A DNA stretch of 64,000 nucleotides, from contig JAWZYU010000130.1 of NCBI GenBank assembly GCA_038380435.1, positions 504,001 through 568,000 on the forward strand. The letters run 5' to 3'. The stretch is from Ryuthela nishihirai. Its lineage: Eukaryota; Arthropoda; Arachnida; Araneae; Heptathelidae. The notes beneath the pieces are model-generated. The model made no database searches. It had not been told where the DNA came from and saw only the letters and a list, made by a program, of their open reading frames with translations. The translations under genes and the position numbers were made by a program. This document shows positions 1 through 10,436 of this stretch, one piece after another. Numbering within the stretch: position 1 is the first letter of the stretch; each line of letters starts with the position of its first letter.

Positions 1-331
1 GGTTGCGGTTAATATTCACAGCACATTGGATCGTATGAGCTCACAAAGACGTAGATCGTGTGGGCTCACTCACGGAAATATTGAACGTAACATTCCAGTT
101 AACGTTCACAGCGAAATGGAGCGTGTGCAGTAACTGCACACGCTCTAGTTTGCTGTGAACGGTAACTGGAGTGTGTACAGTTGCTGTACACGCTCCAGAT
201 ATTTTTCCTGAATTCTGTAGTCACGTGACAAGAGAGTTGCCAGATCACTAATTTCTAAAAAAATCGTTGCCAGATATTTTTTCTGAATTCCGTAATCAAC
301 CATAGCGTTCGGATACTTTTTTGAGCGACTG
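1..331. mobile_element. Tc1-like foldback MITE, composite, cut by window start
   Basis: The right end reads CGGATACTTTTTTGAGCGACTG followed by TA, which is the terminus shared by all members of this foldback family in the window and resembles Tc1/mariner inverted repeats. Inside are nested inverted repeats: GTGCAGTAACTGCAC at about 126-140, GTGTACAGTTGCTGTACAC at about 173-191, and a segment with alternating GATCGTGTGGGCTCAC words at about 30-75. No coding capacity is visible. The 81-codon frame on the minus strand is a by-product of the repeat. The left end lies outside the window. Confidence 0.7.
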
Positions 332-1276
332 TACTCAGAATTGCAGGAAATATATGTTTTGTAAATATTCACTTGCGAGTTAAACACCAACTCTTGTGGA
401 ATTTGACTATGTATTAGCTATGTATTTAAATATTGTGCAAATAAATTATTGAGAGGTCCTACATAGTGATCCAAAGGTCCTACATAGGGGATTTGATCCC
501 ATTAAAAACCCAGATGGGGAATTCCTTCATAAGACATTATGGTTATATGGTCTACGTTACCTCCACATCCTTAAAGACATTTCTTTGTGGGAATTTAAGC
601 TCCTTTTCTGCAGTATACCCTTGGATATAATATAAAGAGATAATAAAGATCCCCTCAAGCAGATGCTTGCCACAGAGATCTGGCAGGAGCCTTCAGTTTA
701 CCAGATAGTAGAAGGTCTGTCACAATGCTTTTGAAAAATGAAAAAGTATCTAATTTTTAAATTTTGAATAAATAAATTGAAAAAACTTAGTTATGATTAT
801 TTAGAAGTATGGATATATGTTACCCTTATTAATAGTGTTGCAATTTCAAGTTTACTAGTTTTATAAAAATTAATATCTCTCGATAATTTTTTTAGAAATA
901 GTATAATGTGCCTGTTCCTATCATAAAGATTACCCTATTTGTTTCCATAGTTTTACAATGCTGCAATCTAGGATGGCCAGCCGTTATGAGCTTGGGATCT
1001 ATATTTCATTTTTAAATTGTACTCGACCATACTTGTGATATACGATCGACTTTTCCCTGCCCAGGAAAAGAATTTTGGCCCCACCCATACCAAGAACAAG
1101 CAATCAAAAAAATTAATGCTGTGCACTATCCAGAACTGAATTGATTTTGAACTGAAATTTAAAAATTATAAATTTCTTTCTTGTATTACTATTATATATT
1201 CAATTATATATTAGATATTATTAAAATATAAGAGATGGATTAGCTGTTCACCCATGCTGTCAGCAACCTCACCCAT
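332..1276. other. AT-rich non-coding stretch with a SINE-A 3' fragment
   Basis: No gene is visible. At 646-725 there is an antisense 3' fragment of SINE family A (CCCCTCAAGCAG through AGAAGGTCTGTCAC). The rest is AT-rich sequence without recognised motifs. Confidence 0.6.
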
Positions 1277-1660
1277 GGGGGCGGGAGCGGGGTGGCTCAG
1301 TCGGTAGCGCGCCAGGCTCGTAATCTGTAGTTTCCAGGTTCGCTGGGTCAGCGTTCAGATTTATCTCCGCAAAATTCCCTGCCCTGCCCACGGTCAGTAG
1401 GGGACATCGATGCGCTTGCTAAAGGCCGCCGTCCGTCGGCTGGGACGTTAAGCCTGGCCCCGTGTGCGGGAGAGACATACCCTGTGCACATTAAAGAACA
1501 TGCTGGATGGTCTTGACGGGAGGCTACCATCTGTCTCCCAACAGCTGTTCCAGTGGGTCCCCTCCCCCAACCTTCTCTTAGTCTTCGGGGTCCATGTGAC
1601 CTGGCCATTTAGCCCATGGTGTGCAAAAAAGTGCCGCTCAGAGGTAAAACAACCCAACCC
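1277..1660 (+). mobile_element. SINE family B, full length (tRNA-Thr-like head)
   Basis: The tRNA-derived head has A-box-like GTGGCTCAGTCGGTAGCGCG and B-box-like GGTTCG; the loop CTCGTAA would give anticodon CGT (Thr). A central body follows (GGGACGTTAAGCC; GTGTGCGGGAGAG) and then a 3' module of about 165 bp ending AGGTAAAACAACCCAACCC. The acceptor stem cannot close, so this is not a tRNA gene. Short ORFs here on either strand are incidental and recur with every copy. The central body resembles the conserved core of widespread invertebrate SINE superfamilies; that comparison is from memory and not tested. Confidence 0.9.
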
Positions 1661-2185
1661 AAATCCTTACCTTATGTCATAACACTTAATGAAAGTCTGT
1701 TTAGTCTATTTAATAGGTTTCATATGCATTATGGAAAATCCATTATTTAAGCAGTTGTGACTGATACCTCAGTCACTGTCATCATCTTTATATGTTTATC
1801 ACTCTTTTATCCTTTCATTTTTCTAAAAATTTGTTTTCTACGGCAGCTGCATGGTGTCTTACATAGATCTAAGGACCTGACCTCCATATATCCGGGAAAA
1901 CATGGAGCAGGTTGAAAACAAATAGTTATGTCGGCAGCGGTTAAAGATTTGCCAAACTACGATACTGTTTCCCAGGATATTTGAAGGACGAAGTCTTGTC
2001 CTCAGTTTACTAAAAAATAAACATTTTAATGAACGAAAAAAATCTGAATTCTTTTGAAAAGAGATGGTGTTTCCTGCTTTTCTGACCCACTATTTTGTGG
2101 CGTTAGGTGAGAACTACAAAAAACACTTGTATTTTATTAAGCCCCTCCGCCAGCCCAATAAAGTCATATGCTTATGGTATAAGTC

Positions 2186-2295
2186 AGTTCTGCTGAGATC
2201 CTGCCATCCTCACAGACCTTCTGCTGTGGCATATAAACTGGCAGGCTCCTGTCAGACCTGTGGCAAGGAGCTGCTTGAGGGGTATTTATTTTTTT
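2186..2295 (+). mobile_element. SINE family A, 3' fragment
   Basis: This matches the SINE-A body from TCTGCTGAGATCCTGCC to GAGGGGTATTTATTT but lacks the tRNA-like head. Headless copies are typical of truncated retroposition or later deletion. The same fragment is present in the duplicate at 59455-59560. Confidence 0.75.
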
Positions 2296-2306
2296 ATTTT
2301 ATAAGT

Positions 2307-2700
2307 CAGTGATGGGGAAATTATGGCTTGTGATTCAAATTCTTGGAGATGTTTTATCTGGCCTGCCCACATTTTGAGATGAATAGTTTCTGGAACTGAA
2401 GTATTTTAGTTTTGAGAATATTTACGAACACCTAACCGTGCCATGATTGCTATTGGTTGTGGTTGTCAATTGCTGTGTTCAAACCCAATATTTGTATATT
2501 GCAGTTCTTGCCATGACCAAGAGATGGCAGCACCTAACTTGCAAACTCAGCATCAGAGTTTACTCGAATTGAAATAAAAGAAATTGAAAATATTTCCTCA
2601 TCAATGCATTAGGCTCTTGCTTAACCGTGCGAACCTGATATATTAGTCAATATTGTAGTGTTACATTTCATTCATTCAAGTGCAAAATTTAAATCCTCTG
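2307..2700 (+). mobile_element. Possible hAT element 5' end (degenerate)
   Basis: The segment opens CAGTGATGGGGAAATTATGG and continues with ATCTGGCCTGCCCAC, the style of hAT (Charlie-like) 5' termini that begin CAGTG and carry GGCC/CTGGCC-rich subterminal sequence. No matching right terminus was found nearby, and no transposase is readable. The duplicate copy starts at 59575. The call rests on terminus style only. Confidence 0.4.
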
Positions 2701-3080
2701 CAACTTTTAGAAAAGAACGATAGTTGAAGAGCAGTTAGAAAATCTCTCTCTTACACCAAGAGTGGATCCAGAAAATGTATTAAGTGGGGACGATATATAA
2801 GGTAGGACTTCCTTTCAAATTAAGAGGTTTCCTGGCGAAAAACTGGATTTCGCAACTTTTCTAGGCGTTTTGGGCGAAAAACAGCCTATTCTTTTTCTAA
2901 AATTTTCTTTTGGGCACAAAAGCAATTTAATAAAATAAGATCCCTCGATTTACGCGGAAGATAGGTTCCTTACACTGTAGACAAGTTCTGGGATATCACC
3001 ATATAAATAAAAGCCATATACAACCTATGGAAAAATTGGGTATTGGTATCGAAACAAATCCTAGTTATGAATAAAATGTA

Positions 3081-3299
3081 CAGTCGCTCAAAAAAAAAGT
3101 ATCCGAACAGTATGGTCGATTACAGAATTCAGAAAAAATATCTGGCAAAGATTTTTTTTTAGAAATTAGTGATCTGGCAACTTCGTGTCACGTGACACGA
3201 AGGTTGCCAGATCACTAATTTCTAAAAAAAATCGTTGCCAGATATTTTTGCTGAATTCTGTAATCGACTAGAGTGTTCGGATACATTTTTGAGCGACTG
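3081..3299. mobile_element. Palindromic Tc1-like MITE with TA target duplication
   Basis: The whole 219 bp is one near-perfect inverted repeat. It starts CAGTCGCTCAAAAAA and ends TTTTTGAGCGACTG, with TA at 3079-3080 and again at 3300-3301. The arms carry GTATCCGAACA, TGATCTGGCAAC and GAATTCAGAAAAAATATC. The centre is CGTGTCACGTGACACG, a self-complementary 16-mer containing CACGTG. TA flanks and these termini indicate mobilisation by a Tc1/mariner transposase. It has no coding capacity. Confidence 0.9.
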
Positions 3300-3301
3300 T
3301 A

Positions 3302-3600
3302 GGTGGTCATATTATTTTGATATTAGATCGTGTGGGCTCACTCACGGAAATATTGAGCGCGTTCAGTTACCGTTCACAGCAAACTGGAGCGTGTGCAGTA
3401 ACTGCACACACTCCAATTTGCTGTGAACGGTAACTGGAGCGTGTACAGTTGCTGTACACGCTCCAGATATTTTTCCTGAATTCTGTAATCACGTGACACG
3501 AAAGTTGCCAGATCACTATTTCTAAAAAAAAATCGTTGCCAGATATTTTTTCTGAATTCTGTAATCAACCGTAGTGTTCGGATACTTTTTTGAGCGATTG
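3302..3600. mobile_element. Composite foldback MITE
   Basis: It abuts the preceding MITE. A unique-looking stub and GATCGTGTGGGCTCACTCAC are followed by a long inverted repeat centred near 3397 (CAGTTACCGTTCACAGCAAA on one arm, its complement on the other), then a second hairpin GTGTACAGTTGCTGTACAC. It ends with the standard arm TCTGAATTCTGTAATCAACC through TTGAGCGATTG. The same composite appears at 60333-60640 and in part at 1-331 and 3850-4160. Confidence 0.75.
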
Positions 3601-3731
3601 TACATTGAAATTTTATTTATAAATATTTATCTCCAATATCTCTCTGATTATCAATCTGACATATCATTTTTTATCAACATAAATTATTGAGTCATTTTAT
3701 TCACTTATATCATTTCTGCCATATCATTTCT

Positions 3732-4160
3732 TCGTGTCACGTGACACGAAGGTTGCCAGATCACTAATTTCTTAAAAAAAAACGTTGACAGATATTTTTT
3801 CTGAATTCTGTAATCAACCATAGTGTTCGGATACTTTTTTGAGCGACTGTAGGTGGTCATATTATTTTGATACTAGATCGTGTGGGCTCACTCACGGAAA
3901 TATTGAGCGTGTGCAGTTACCGTTTACAGCAAACTGGAGCTGTTGCGGTTAATGTTCAGAGCACATTGGATCGTGTGAGCTCACAAAGACCTAGATCGTG
4001 TGAGCTCACAAAGACCTAGATCGTGTGGGCTCACTGACGGAAATATTGAGCGTGTGTCACAGCAAACTGGAGCGTGTACAGTTACTGCACACGCTCCAGT
4101 TTGCTGTGAACGGTAACTAGAGCGTGTACAGTTGCTGTACACGCTCCAGATATTTTTCCT
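3732..4160. mobile_element. Foldback MITE half-copy followed by expanded composite core
   Basis: 3732-3850 is one arm of the palindromic MITE starting at its CACGTG centre. 3850-4160 is the composite core with extra copies of a word of about 27 bp (GATCGTGTGAGCTCACAAAG) near 3970, 3998 and 4020, so the core has expanded internally. The right-hand terminus is missing: similarity stops at ATATTTTTCCT near 4160. Confidence 0.65.
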
Positions 4161-4360
4161 TAGCTTTTTTTTTACTTGTAGAAAGGGTCTCTTTGTCGCG
4201 GTTAAACCGCTACTCACTCCGCGGGAAAGTGCTTAATTGAGTTATTCCTTTGTTCTCTGACTTTCTGGGTCTTCTAGGGTGTTTCTCTTACACTTTCCTA
4301 CTCTCCGGTCGCTGTGTTCTAATAGAATGAAAATGGCTGCCTGTTTTGGGGCTCTATGGG

Positions 4361-4583
4361 GATCGGATACTTTTTTGAGCGACTGTACTGACATCCAACC
4401 TGAGATAAGGGTCAAGACGTCTACAGATACTGAATTCTATTCTGAGTCAAAGCGTTATGGACGAGTGGTAGAAGATCTGGGAAGGTTGCCAGATCACTAG
4501 TTTGTAAAATAATCGTTGCCAGATATTTTTTCTGAATTCTGTAATCAACCATAGTGTTCGGATATTTTTTTGAGCGACTGTAC
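4361..4583. mobile_element. MITE termini flanking a LINE fragment
   Basis: A MITE right end (CGGATACTTTTTTGAGCGACTG) at 4366-4387 and a second arm at 4487-4583 bracket 4389-4482. The middle part contains GAATTCTATTCTGAGTCAAAG and is nearly identical to 56972-57060. At 56.97 kb that sequence leads into the 3' coding end of a LINE, so 4389-4482 is probably a LINE scrap. Confidence 0.6.
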
Positions 4584-4649
4584 CAACATTTTGCAGCCAA
4601 TGGCTGTCCCATTTGTTCTGTAGAACGGAACCTTTTACCATCAAGATAG

Positions 4650-5033
4650 GGGGTGGTTCAGTCGGTAGCGCACCAGGCTCGTAATCTGTAGTTCCCAGTT
4701 TCGAGTCCCAGCTGGGTCAGCGTTGAGATTTATCTCCGCAAAAATTAACCCGCCCTGCCCACGGTCAGCAGGGGACACCGATGGGCTTGGAAAGACCGCC
4801 GTCCGTCGGATGGGACGTTAAGACGTGGCCCGTGTGCGGGAGAGACATACCCTGTGCACGTTAAAGAACTAGCTGGATGGCCTTGACGGGAGGCTACCAT
4901 CTGTCTCTAAACAGCTGTTCCAGTGGGTCCCCTCCCCCAACCTTCTCTGAACCCTCGGGGTCCTTGTGACCAGGCCATTTAGCCCATGGTGAGCAAAAAA
5001 GTGCCTCTCAGAGGTAAAACAACAACAACCCAA
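4650..5033 (+). mobile_element. SINE family B, full length
   Basis: The tRNA-Thr-like head is at about 4650-4720 (GTGGTTCAGTCGGTAGCG; TTCGAGTCCCAGCTGGG). The body and a single 3' module end AGGTAAAACAACAACAACCC, a slightly expanded CAA tail. Confidence 0.88.
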
Positions 5034-5099
5034 CCATCAAGATAACGCATGTCCCCACACAGCCCCCATTAGTCTCCAGTATCTACACGAGCAAAACGT

Positions 5100-5510
5100 T
5101 CAGGTACAACCATGACCTGCACGCTCGCAGGACTTTCACCTATTGAACACGTCTGGGACATGATGGGCCGACAGCTCCAACAACACCCAAGAAGAGCGCC
5201 AACCACTGTCACTGAAATGGAACATCAACTTCGCGCTATTTGGCGTTCTATCCCTCAGAAGGATAGTGCAGAGCTGTACGATAGCCTTGCCTGTCGTGTT
5301 CACGAATGCATTGCTGTACAGGGCGGTTCACCATCATACTACATAATTATACCACTTTACTGGGTAAGTAAAGTGGTAATTTTCCATATTTATTTTTTGA
5401 TAATGTAATCAATCGCACATCTCAGTGTATGTTAAAAGCTGTCTGCATTGCAATAAAATGGCATCAGTCCTTCAAGGGGTTGCAATTTTTTTTTCCTGTA
5501 TTGTATATAT
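5100..5510 (+). pseudogene. Tc1-like transposase C-terminal remnant and 3' end
   Basis: An open stretch from 5112 to 5408 includes LSPIEHVWDMMGRQL, the region around the last catalytic Glu of Tc1-family DDE transposases (the DD34E group, usual form D-L-N-P-I-E-H). It continues with an R-x-I-P-Q motif and CIAVQGGSPSYY, typical of the family's C terminus. Only about 80 of the usual 340 or so residues remain. The non-coding tail to about 5510 (GGGGTTGCAATTTTTTTTTC) looks like the 3' inverted-repeat side of the element. It cannot be functional: the first two catalytic aspartates are absent. Confidence 0.8.
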
Positions 5511-5515
5511 AGGGT

Positions 5516-5796
5516 GGTTTGGGTTGTTTTACCTCTGAGCGGCACTTTTTTGCACACCATGGGCTAAATGTCCAGGTCACATGGACCCCAAAGGCTCAGA
5601 GAAGGTTGGGGGAGGGGACCTACTGGAATAGCTGTTGGGAGACAGATGGTAGCCTCCTGTCAATCTCCCAACAGCTGTTCCAGTGGGTCCCCTCCCCCAA
5701 CCTTCTCTGAGCCTTCGTGGTCCATGTGACCTGGCCATTTATCCCACGGTGTGCAAAAAAAATTGCTTCTCAGAGGTAAAACAATCCAATCCAATG
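5516..5796. mobile_element. SINE-B 3' modules joined tail-to-tail (inverted pair)
   Basis: 5516-5663 is the SINE-B 3' module on the minus strand and 5664-5796 is the same module on the plus strand, meeting at GTCAATCTCCCAAC. No tRNA-like head is present on either side, so this inverted dimer of about 280 bp is a rearranged SINE product, not two ordinary insertions. Confidence 0.8.
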
Positions 5797-6291
5797 CTCA
5801 AACATATTAAGGAATAATATAACAAATACATCATTACTCTTGCGATCCCTATAATTTAACATGATGACGTCATTTCCTGCTTCACTAGTGTATGCGATGT
5901 GTGGGCATGTCAGTCATCAATTACGTTTCTCCTAACGGCTAACGGAGCGGCTAACGTATTCACGATAACAAATACACAGCATCGATGTATTATGAACGAG
6001 ACTTCAATTTCAATATACAGAAAAGGAATCCCAAACGCGAAATGAGGATATTTTTTGGAGAATTAGATACAGAAATTCGTATATCCAATTAATTCCGTAA
6101 GAATTTTCTTAAGAAGTCCTTGATGAAATGGAAATAAGAATACTTGTAATAATTTATTTAAATTTTCTTTAAGTGGCATTATGAAGGAAAAGTAATCTTA
6201 ATAAAAACAGAAATAAAAATTATGGATTTTATGTTTTTTTTAACTCTGGTGTGAATTGTTTAGGCTAATTTTTTTACCATCGCAAATAAAA
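5797..6291. other. AT-rich non-coding stretch
   Basis: No gene is visible. 5868-5930 (GACGTCATTTCCTGCTTCAC through GTGGGCATGTCA) is the inverse complement of 56305-56370, so a small dispersed repeat lies here. The rest is AT-rich. Confidence 0.5.
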
Positions 6292-6303
6292 ATCAAGAAA
6301 AGT

Positions 6304-6682
6304 TGGGTTGTTTTACCTCTGAAAGGCATTTTTTTTGCACACCGTGGGCTAAATGGCCAGGTCACATGGACCACGAAAGCTCAGAGTAGGTTGGGGGAGG
6401 GGACCCACTGGAACAACTGTTGGGAGACAGATGGTAGCTTCCCGTCAAGGCCATCCAGCGTGTTCTTTAACGTGAACAGGGTATGGCTCTCCCGCACACA
6501 GGGCCACGGCTTAACGTCCCATCCGACGGACGGCGGCCTATTCCAAGCCCATCGGTGTCCCCTACTGACCGTGGGCAGGGAATTTTTCGGAGATAAATCT
6601 CAACGCTGACCCAGCTGGGACTCGAACCTGGGAACTACAGATTACGAGCCTAGCGCGCTACCGAGTGAGTCACGCCCGCCCC
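6304..6682 (-). mobile_element. SINE family B, full length, with 12-bp target duplication
   Basis: Complete SINE B on the minus strand. It is flanked by ATCAAGAAAAGT at 6292-6303 and again at 6683-6694, a perfect 12-bp direct repeat that marks target-primed insertion. The 117-codon frame on the plus strand is a by-product of the SINE sequence. Confidence 0.93.
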
Positions 6683-6694
6683 ATCAAGAAAAGT

Positions 6695-7350
6695 AAAACA
6701 AGGAGTTTAAGAAAGGATGAAATTAAACTATTAAATCATATTTACATTATTATTTAACATGGAATTTCCACTGCAGTATAACTGCTCCCCTCTTTACTTT
6801 TACAAATCTTTAAAAATAACTCTTCAAATGTGCATCCAATAGACAAAGATTTATGAATTTTAATTGCCTCTATTACCTATAATATCATTCTCAAAATATA
6901 CATGGCCACCGTACAGCACCCCCCTAAAATCCGGTCCTATTTTGGAAAAAATATGTATTAAGTTATAAAAGTACTCAATTTATCATTTTTAATATTTTGA
7001 ACGAAATCTTTGTAAGGGTTGGTCCGTAAATTACCCAATTCTGTTATAGATGAATCCACCATTCCCCCTCTAGCTTCATCTTATGTAACAATACCTAACA
7101 CATGATGGGAATTCACTCCCTTCCTGTTTTTCCACAGAAACCTTTTATTATTGTTACGAATTTTTAATAGGAAATCTTGAGCGTGAGTTCCAAAGAATGT
7201 GAATCATCCAATGTGAACTGCTCCACCACCGAGTAGGAAGCCCTCGCTTTAAAATTTTGCAATCAGCCATTTCAAAAACTATCTCTATGGTCGCCGATTC
7301 ACAGTCGCATTTGATCACTTCCCCTTGTCATAATTAATGAAATCTTAAAG
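6695..7350. other. AT-rich stretch without recognised features
   Basis: No open frame of note, RNA gene or repeat family could be recognised. It leads directly into the gypsy pol remnant. Confidence 0.4.
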
Positions 7351-7364
7351 ACTTTTCTAACAGA

Positions 7365-8035
7365 TTAGAGAAGTGGAACCTCACATTTCAGGATTATGAT
7401 ACCGATGTCGTTTATTACCCATGGGAACACAATATCCTCGCCGATACCCTGTCAGGAAACATACATGAGAAGGACAAACACACTCCCAGCCAATTAGGAG
7501 ACTGATCCCTGCTGAGGGAGATGCAGATGGAGGACTCTGCCCTCAGGGGGATTATAGATTCCTTGGAAGGTCAAAACACTAGTCTTGCCACGAACGCCCC
7601 TGACCCTCTCTACATGAAAGAGGGAGTTCTCTTGCTTTTGGACCAACAAAGCCCTGGCATTGACGTCATAGAGCAACTGGTGGTACTGCTCAGTCTAAGA
7701 GACCAAATTTCAAAACTGTGTCAAGATAACCCTTCTTCAGGTCCTCTGGTTGGAGACAAAACACAACAGAGAGCTATATCCAATTAATGTTGGTCAGGAA
7801 TGTACTCCGACAATTGCAACTATGTACAGACATGGATTTGCTGTCTGCAAAGGCGCGGATATGAAAAAAACTCAAAGGGAGAAATTTTCTGACCCACCCC
7901 CCTTTATAGTGCACCGAACGAAGGTCAAAGAAGGACAAGGACACCTGCATACAATAGGCCTGCACATTGCAATAACGGAAGACCTAATTTTGAAAAATAT
8001 AGCACAACATATTACAGATAAATTTTGGTAGCTAT
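7365..8035 (+). pseudogene. Ty3/gypsy pol remnant: RNase H end and integrase zinc finger
   Basis: Read in the right frames, 7368-7505 gives KWNLTFQDYDTDVVYYPWEH then NILADTLSGN, the conserved RNase H terminus of Ty3/gypsy Pol. 7505-7787 gives YMKEGVLLLL and LRDQISKLCQDNPSSG followed by GDKTQQR, the N-terminal part of the integrase zinc finger with its first His replaced. 7787-7895 gives WSGMYSDNCNYVQTWICC, the second half of that finger. Stops at 7504-7506 and around 7787 split it, so it is dead. A relative with the same gene order lies at 54435-54960. The 3' continuation (8420-8830) is similarly shared. Confidence 0.8.
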
Positions 8036-8177
8036 TTATGTTTAAAAATCTGTTAACTAATTTTCAAATATTCTCAATTGTTGTAGTAAAATCCTTATGA
8101 ACAAATAATTCTATTTTAATTGCTTTTAAAGAGATAGCTTTGGCTAAAATTTTAAACAAATTATATCACTTGGTTAG

Positions 8178-8392
8178 CCGTCCCGTGGCCGAGTAGTTAG
8201 CACGCTTGTCTACTGATCTAAGGGACCTGGGTTCGAGCCCCGGATTAGGCATGGATGTGTGTGTCGTTTTTCTGCTGAGGTCCTGCCATCCTCTCAGATC
8301 TACTGTGGCATATAAACTGACAGGCTCCTGTCAGACCTCTGTGGCAAGCAGCTGCTTGAGGGGGTATTTATTTTATTTTTATTATATCCCTT
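8178..8392 (+). mobile_element. SINE family A, full length (tRNA-like head)
   Basis: The head CCCGTGGCCGAGTAGTTAGC with B-box GGGTTCGAGCCCC is followed by the family body (GTTTTTCTGCTGAGGTCCTG; CATATAAACTGACAGGCTCC) and a 3' end CAGCTGCTTGAGGGGGTATT then a T/A-rich tail. The head resembles a Ser- or Leu-type tRNA without a proper variable arm. It lies inside the degraded gypsy copy, so it inserted later. Confidence 0.9.
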
Positions 8393-8419
8393 GTATTTTA
8401 ATGCATAATTAATATCCCT

Positions 8420-8830
8420 CCTTTCTTGCCTCTTTTTACTCAAGGCTGTCCAGGATTGGTCTATCAAGGTGGCTTTGACCGAACGCCTCAACCCCAGAAC
8501 AAACTGAGAATCGGAGCCAGAAGACGACGACAGGATTTGGAACGTCGAGACACCTAGAATCACGTCACGGGCCATTTGACCCGGAGCAGCGCCTACACTA
8601 CCATGAGCCACTGCCCCCCCCCCCCCCCCCGCCAACTCCAAATTCACCATTGTAATGACTGCACACACTCGTATTCATTACGTCACTGTGGCACAAATGG
8701 TAGAGTCACTGTTCCCCTCATTGCCCCTCGCTTGTTACGAGGTCACCAAATACGCTGACTAATCGCACCACCGCCACATACACGAGATTAATGCTGGTGT
8801 CGAGATTAACAGAGATTCCTACAGTTTAAT
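8420..8830 (+). mobile_element. Gypsy-associated 3' segment, degenerate
   Basis: This matches 55485-55970 (AAGGCTGTCCAGG; CTCAGAATCGGAGCCAGAAG in the partner; GGTGTCGAGATTAACAGAGA in both). It contains a poly-C run at about 8613-8630. It likely represents sequence downstream of gypsy pol, perhaps env/3' region or LTR, but I cannot assign it. Confidence 0.45.
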
Positions 8831-8925
8831 AATTATATATTATTTATTATAATAAATATAACATTAAAGTGTATTTATAATATATAAATAAACAAATGTT
8901 TATGGGTCAGAGAAGTATGAATGAG

Positions 8926-9005
8926 GTGTTAATAAAGAAATAATCCCTCAAGCAACTCCTTCCCTCAGAGGTCTGACAGGAGCCTGTCAGGATAATAGAG
9001 GAGAA
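8926..9005 (-). mobile_element. SINE family A, 3' fragment
   Basis: An antisense 3' piece: CCCTCAAGCAACTCCTTCCC, then AGGTCTGACAGGAGCCTGTC. No head is present. Confidence 0.65.
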
Positions 9006-9099
9006 CGTTAATAAATAAATAATTAATAACGTTAATTAGATAACGTTATTCGAATTTCACTGCACGGTACAAATATTGACCTTATATGGTTCCGAGTTC

Positions 9100-9430
9100 T
9101 GAAAATTTTTGATTTAGAATATACTGATGATTTAGCACTTTTGGCATTAGGTGGTTTGATTTTGTAAGTAATGATGAGGTTATGCAAAGCAGTCGGCAAC
9201 CTCCTGTAAGCAGCATATTGTGCATAGAGAGACTCCGTTGGTTTGGCCATTTTGCCCGTATGGATAATTGTAGATTAGCGAATAGGGTTATGAACAGTGT
9301 GCCTAAAGGCCTCAGAAAGAGAGGGGAGACATAGGATGAGATGGGCGGACATGTGAAACAGGACCTTGTTAGAATTGGTCTACAATGACCAGGTGCAGCA
9401 GATGCAGCTCAGGACAGATGCGTTTGGCGA
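9100..9430 (+). pseudogene. LINE 3' coding end, degenerate
   Basis: 9115-9150 resembles the LDYADDLALLA region (ATACTGATGATTTAGCACTT) but jumps straight to sequence matching 54276-54360. 9230-9420 reads RWFGHFARMDNCRLANRVMN and a basic R-x-R-W motif, characteristic of the C terminus of APE-type LINE ORF2 proteins. The jump suggests an internal deletion between the RT active site and the C-terminal domain. Same family as the LINE at 51.5-54.4 kb. Confidence 0.65.
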
Positions 9431-10436
9431 ACAAATTTACGTAATATGGTTTAAACTCCGTAACCCATGGCTGAGAAGGATTTTCTTTCTATATATGTAC
9501 TATGAACAAGACTTCAATTTACAATATAATGAAACGGAGGATGCACGTACAACAATGGAAAACGAGACTGTGTTACAACGTGTCACTTGAGGTATAGCAC
9601 GGGGTGAGAATTACGTCACTTACGAGTTCGAACGATGAAGTTGAAATGAAAGAACATAAGACTATTTCTTCCCTGCTTGCCTGTGATTATATACAAGAAA
9701 GTTCAATGTCTAATAGTAGTTCGGAGAATCTGTGTTTAGAAGAAAGAGATTAATCGTAATCTGTGCGCGTTGGTAGTGAGAATATTTTGGAGATACTTTT
9801 AGTTTGTGTTATGTTGAGTGATCAGTTTTGGATGTTTAACTGATAAGAAAGTTTTTAGTTTCAAATAAAATAGCAATTTATCTGTATCGCAGAAAAATGC
9901 TCTTTGCTTGAAGGAAAATCTGGCAATTATGGATATTGGGATCATTTTATACTAATTGATAGCATAGTGTTGTTTTGTGTGATTAGTGAAGAAATTGTTA
10001 ATGATTTATGCAATTTGTTGCCTTAGTTAATAAATCAGTTCATTTAGAGTTTGTTTATTTATTTGGGATTCACGTTCCGTTGCCAAATATCCAAATAGAA
10101 TTGAAAATCTTTAAAAATACTTTCATTCACACTTTATATTTTTTAATACGTGTATTATCAATTACATATACTATTAGATGGCATGGAAAAATAATTCGGC
10201 TAAACTATTCGTGATGAGACTTCAATATTTTGTGAAAACATATGAAATAGAAAAGAATAAAAATAATATTATCGATTGTTAATTTCGTGTTATTAAATTT
10301 GTTAGTTTTTCATACCTAACAGCAACCACCAGTTGTTGTTTTCGTTTAATCAGCGTATTGATTGGCTAGAATGCAGAAGCGGAGATTGAAAAAAAAAATT
10401 AAATTATAAAGCAGTAATGTTACTGTTCAATGAAGT

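Larger units (their letters stand above)
1662..3720 (+). repeat. Segmental duplication, copy 1 (partner 58912-60754)
   Basis: About 2 kb matches 58912-60754 in direct orientation with few differences, starting exactly after a SINE-B tail in both places. It carries a headless SINE-A 3' part (2186-2295), a possible hAT 5' end at 2307, and Tc1-like foldback MITEs at its right side. Copy 1 contains about 260 bp (2986-3245, including the proximal half of a palindromic MITE) that copy 2 lacks. No intact reading frame lies inside. Confidence 0.85.

Noticed and set aside
8613..8630. Poly-C run as a regulatory element
   Set aside because: A homopolymer of this length is more likely slippage or sequencing error; nothing nearby supports a function.
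8300..8668. 122-codon minus-strand frame
   Set aside because: It crosses a SINE-A tail, gypsy-derived DNA and a poly-C run and has no coherent coding content.
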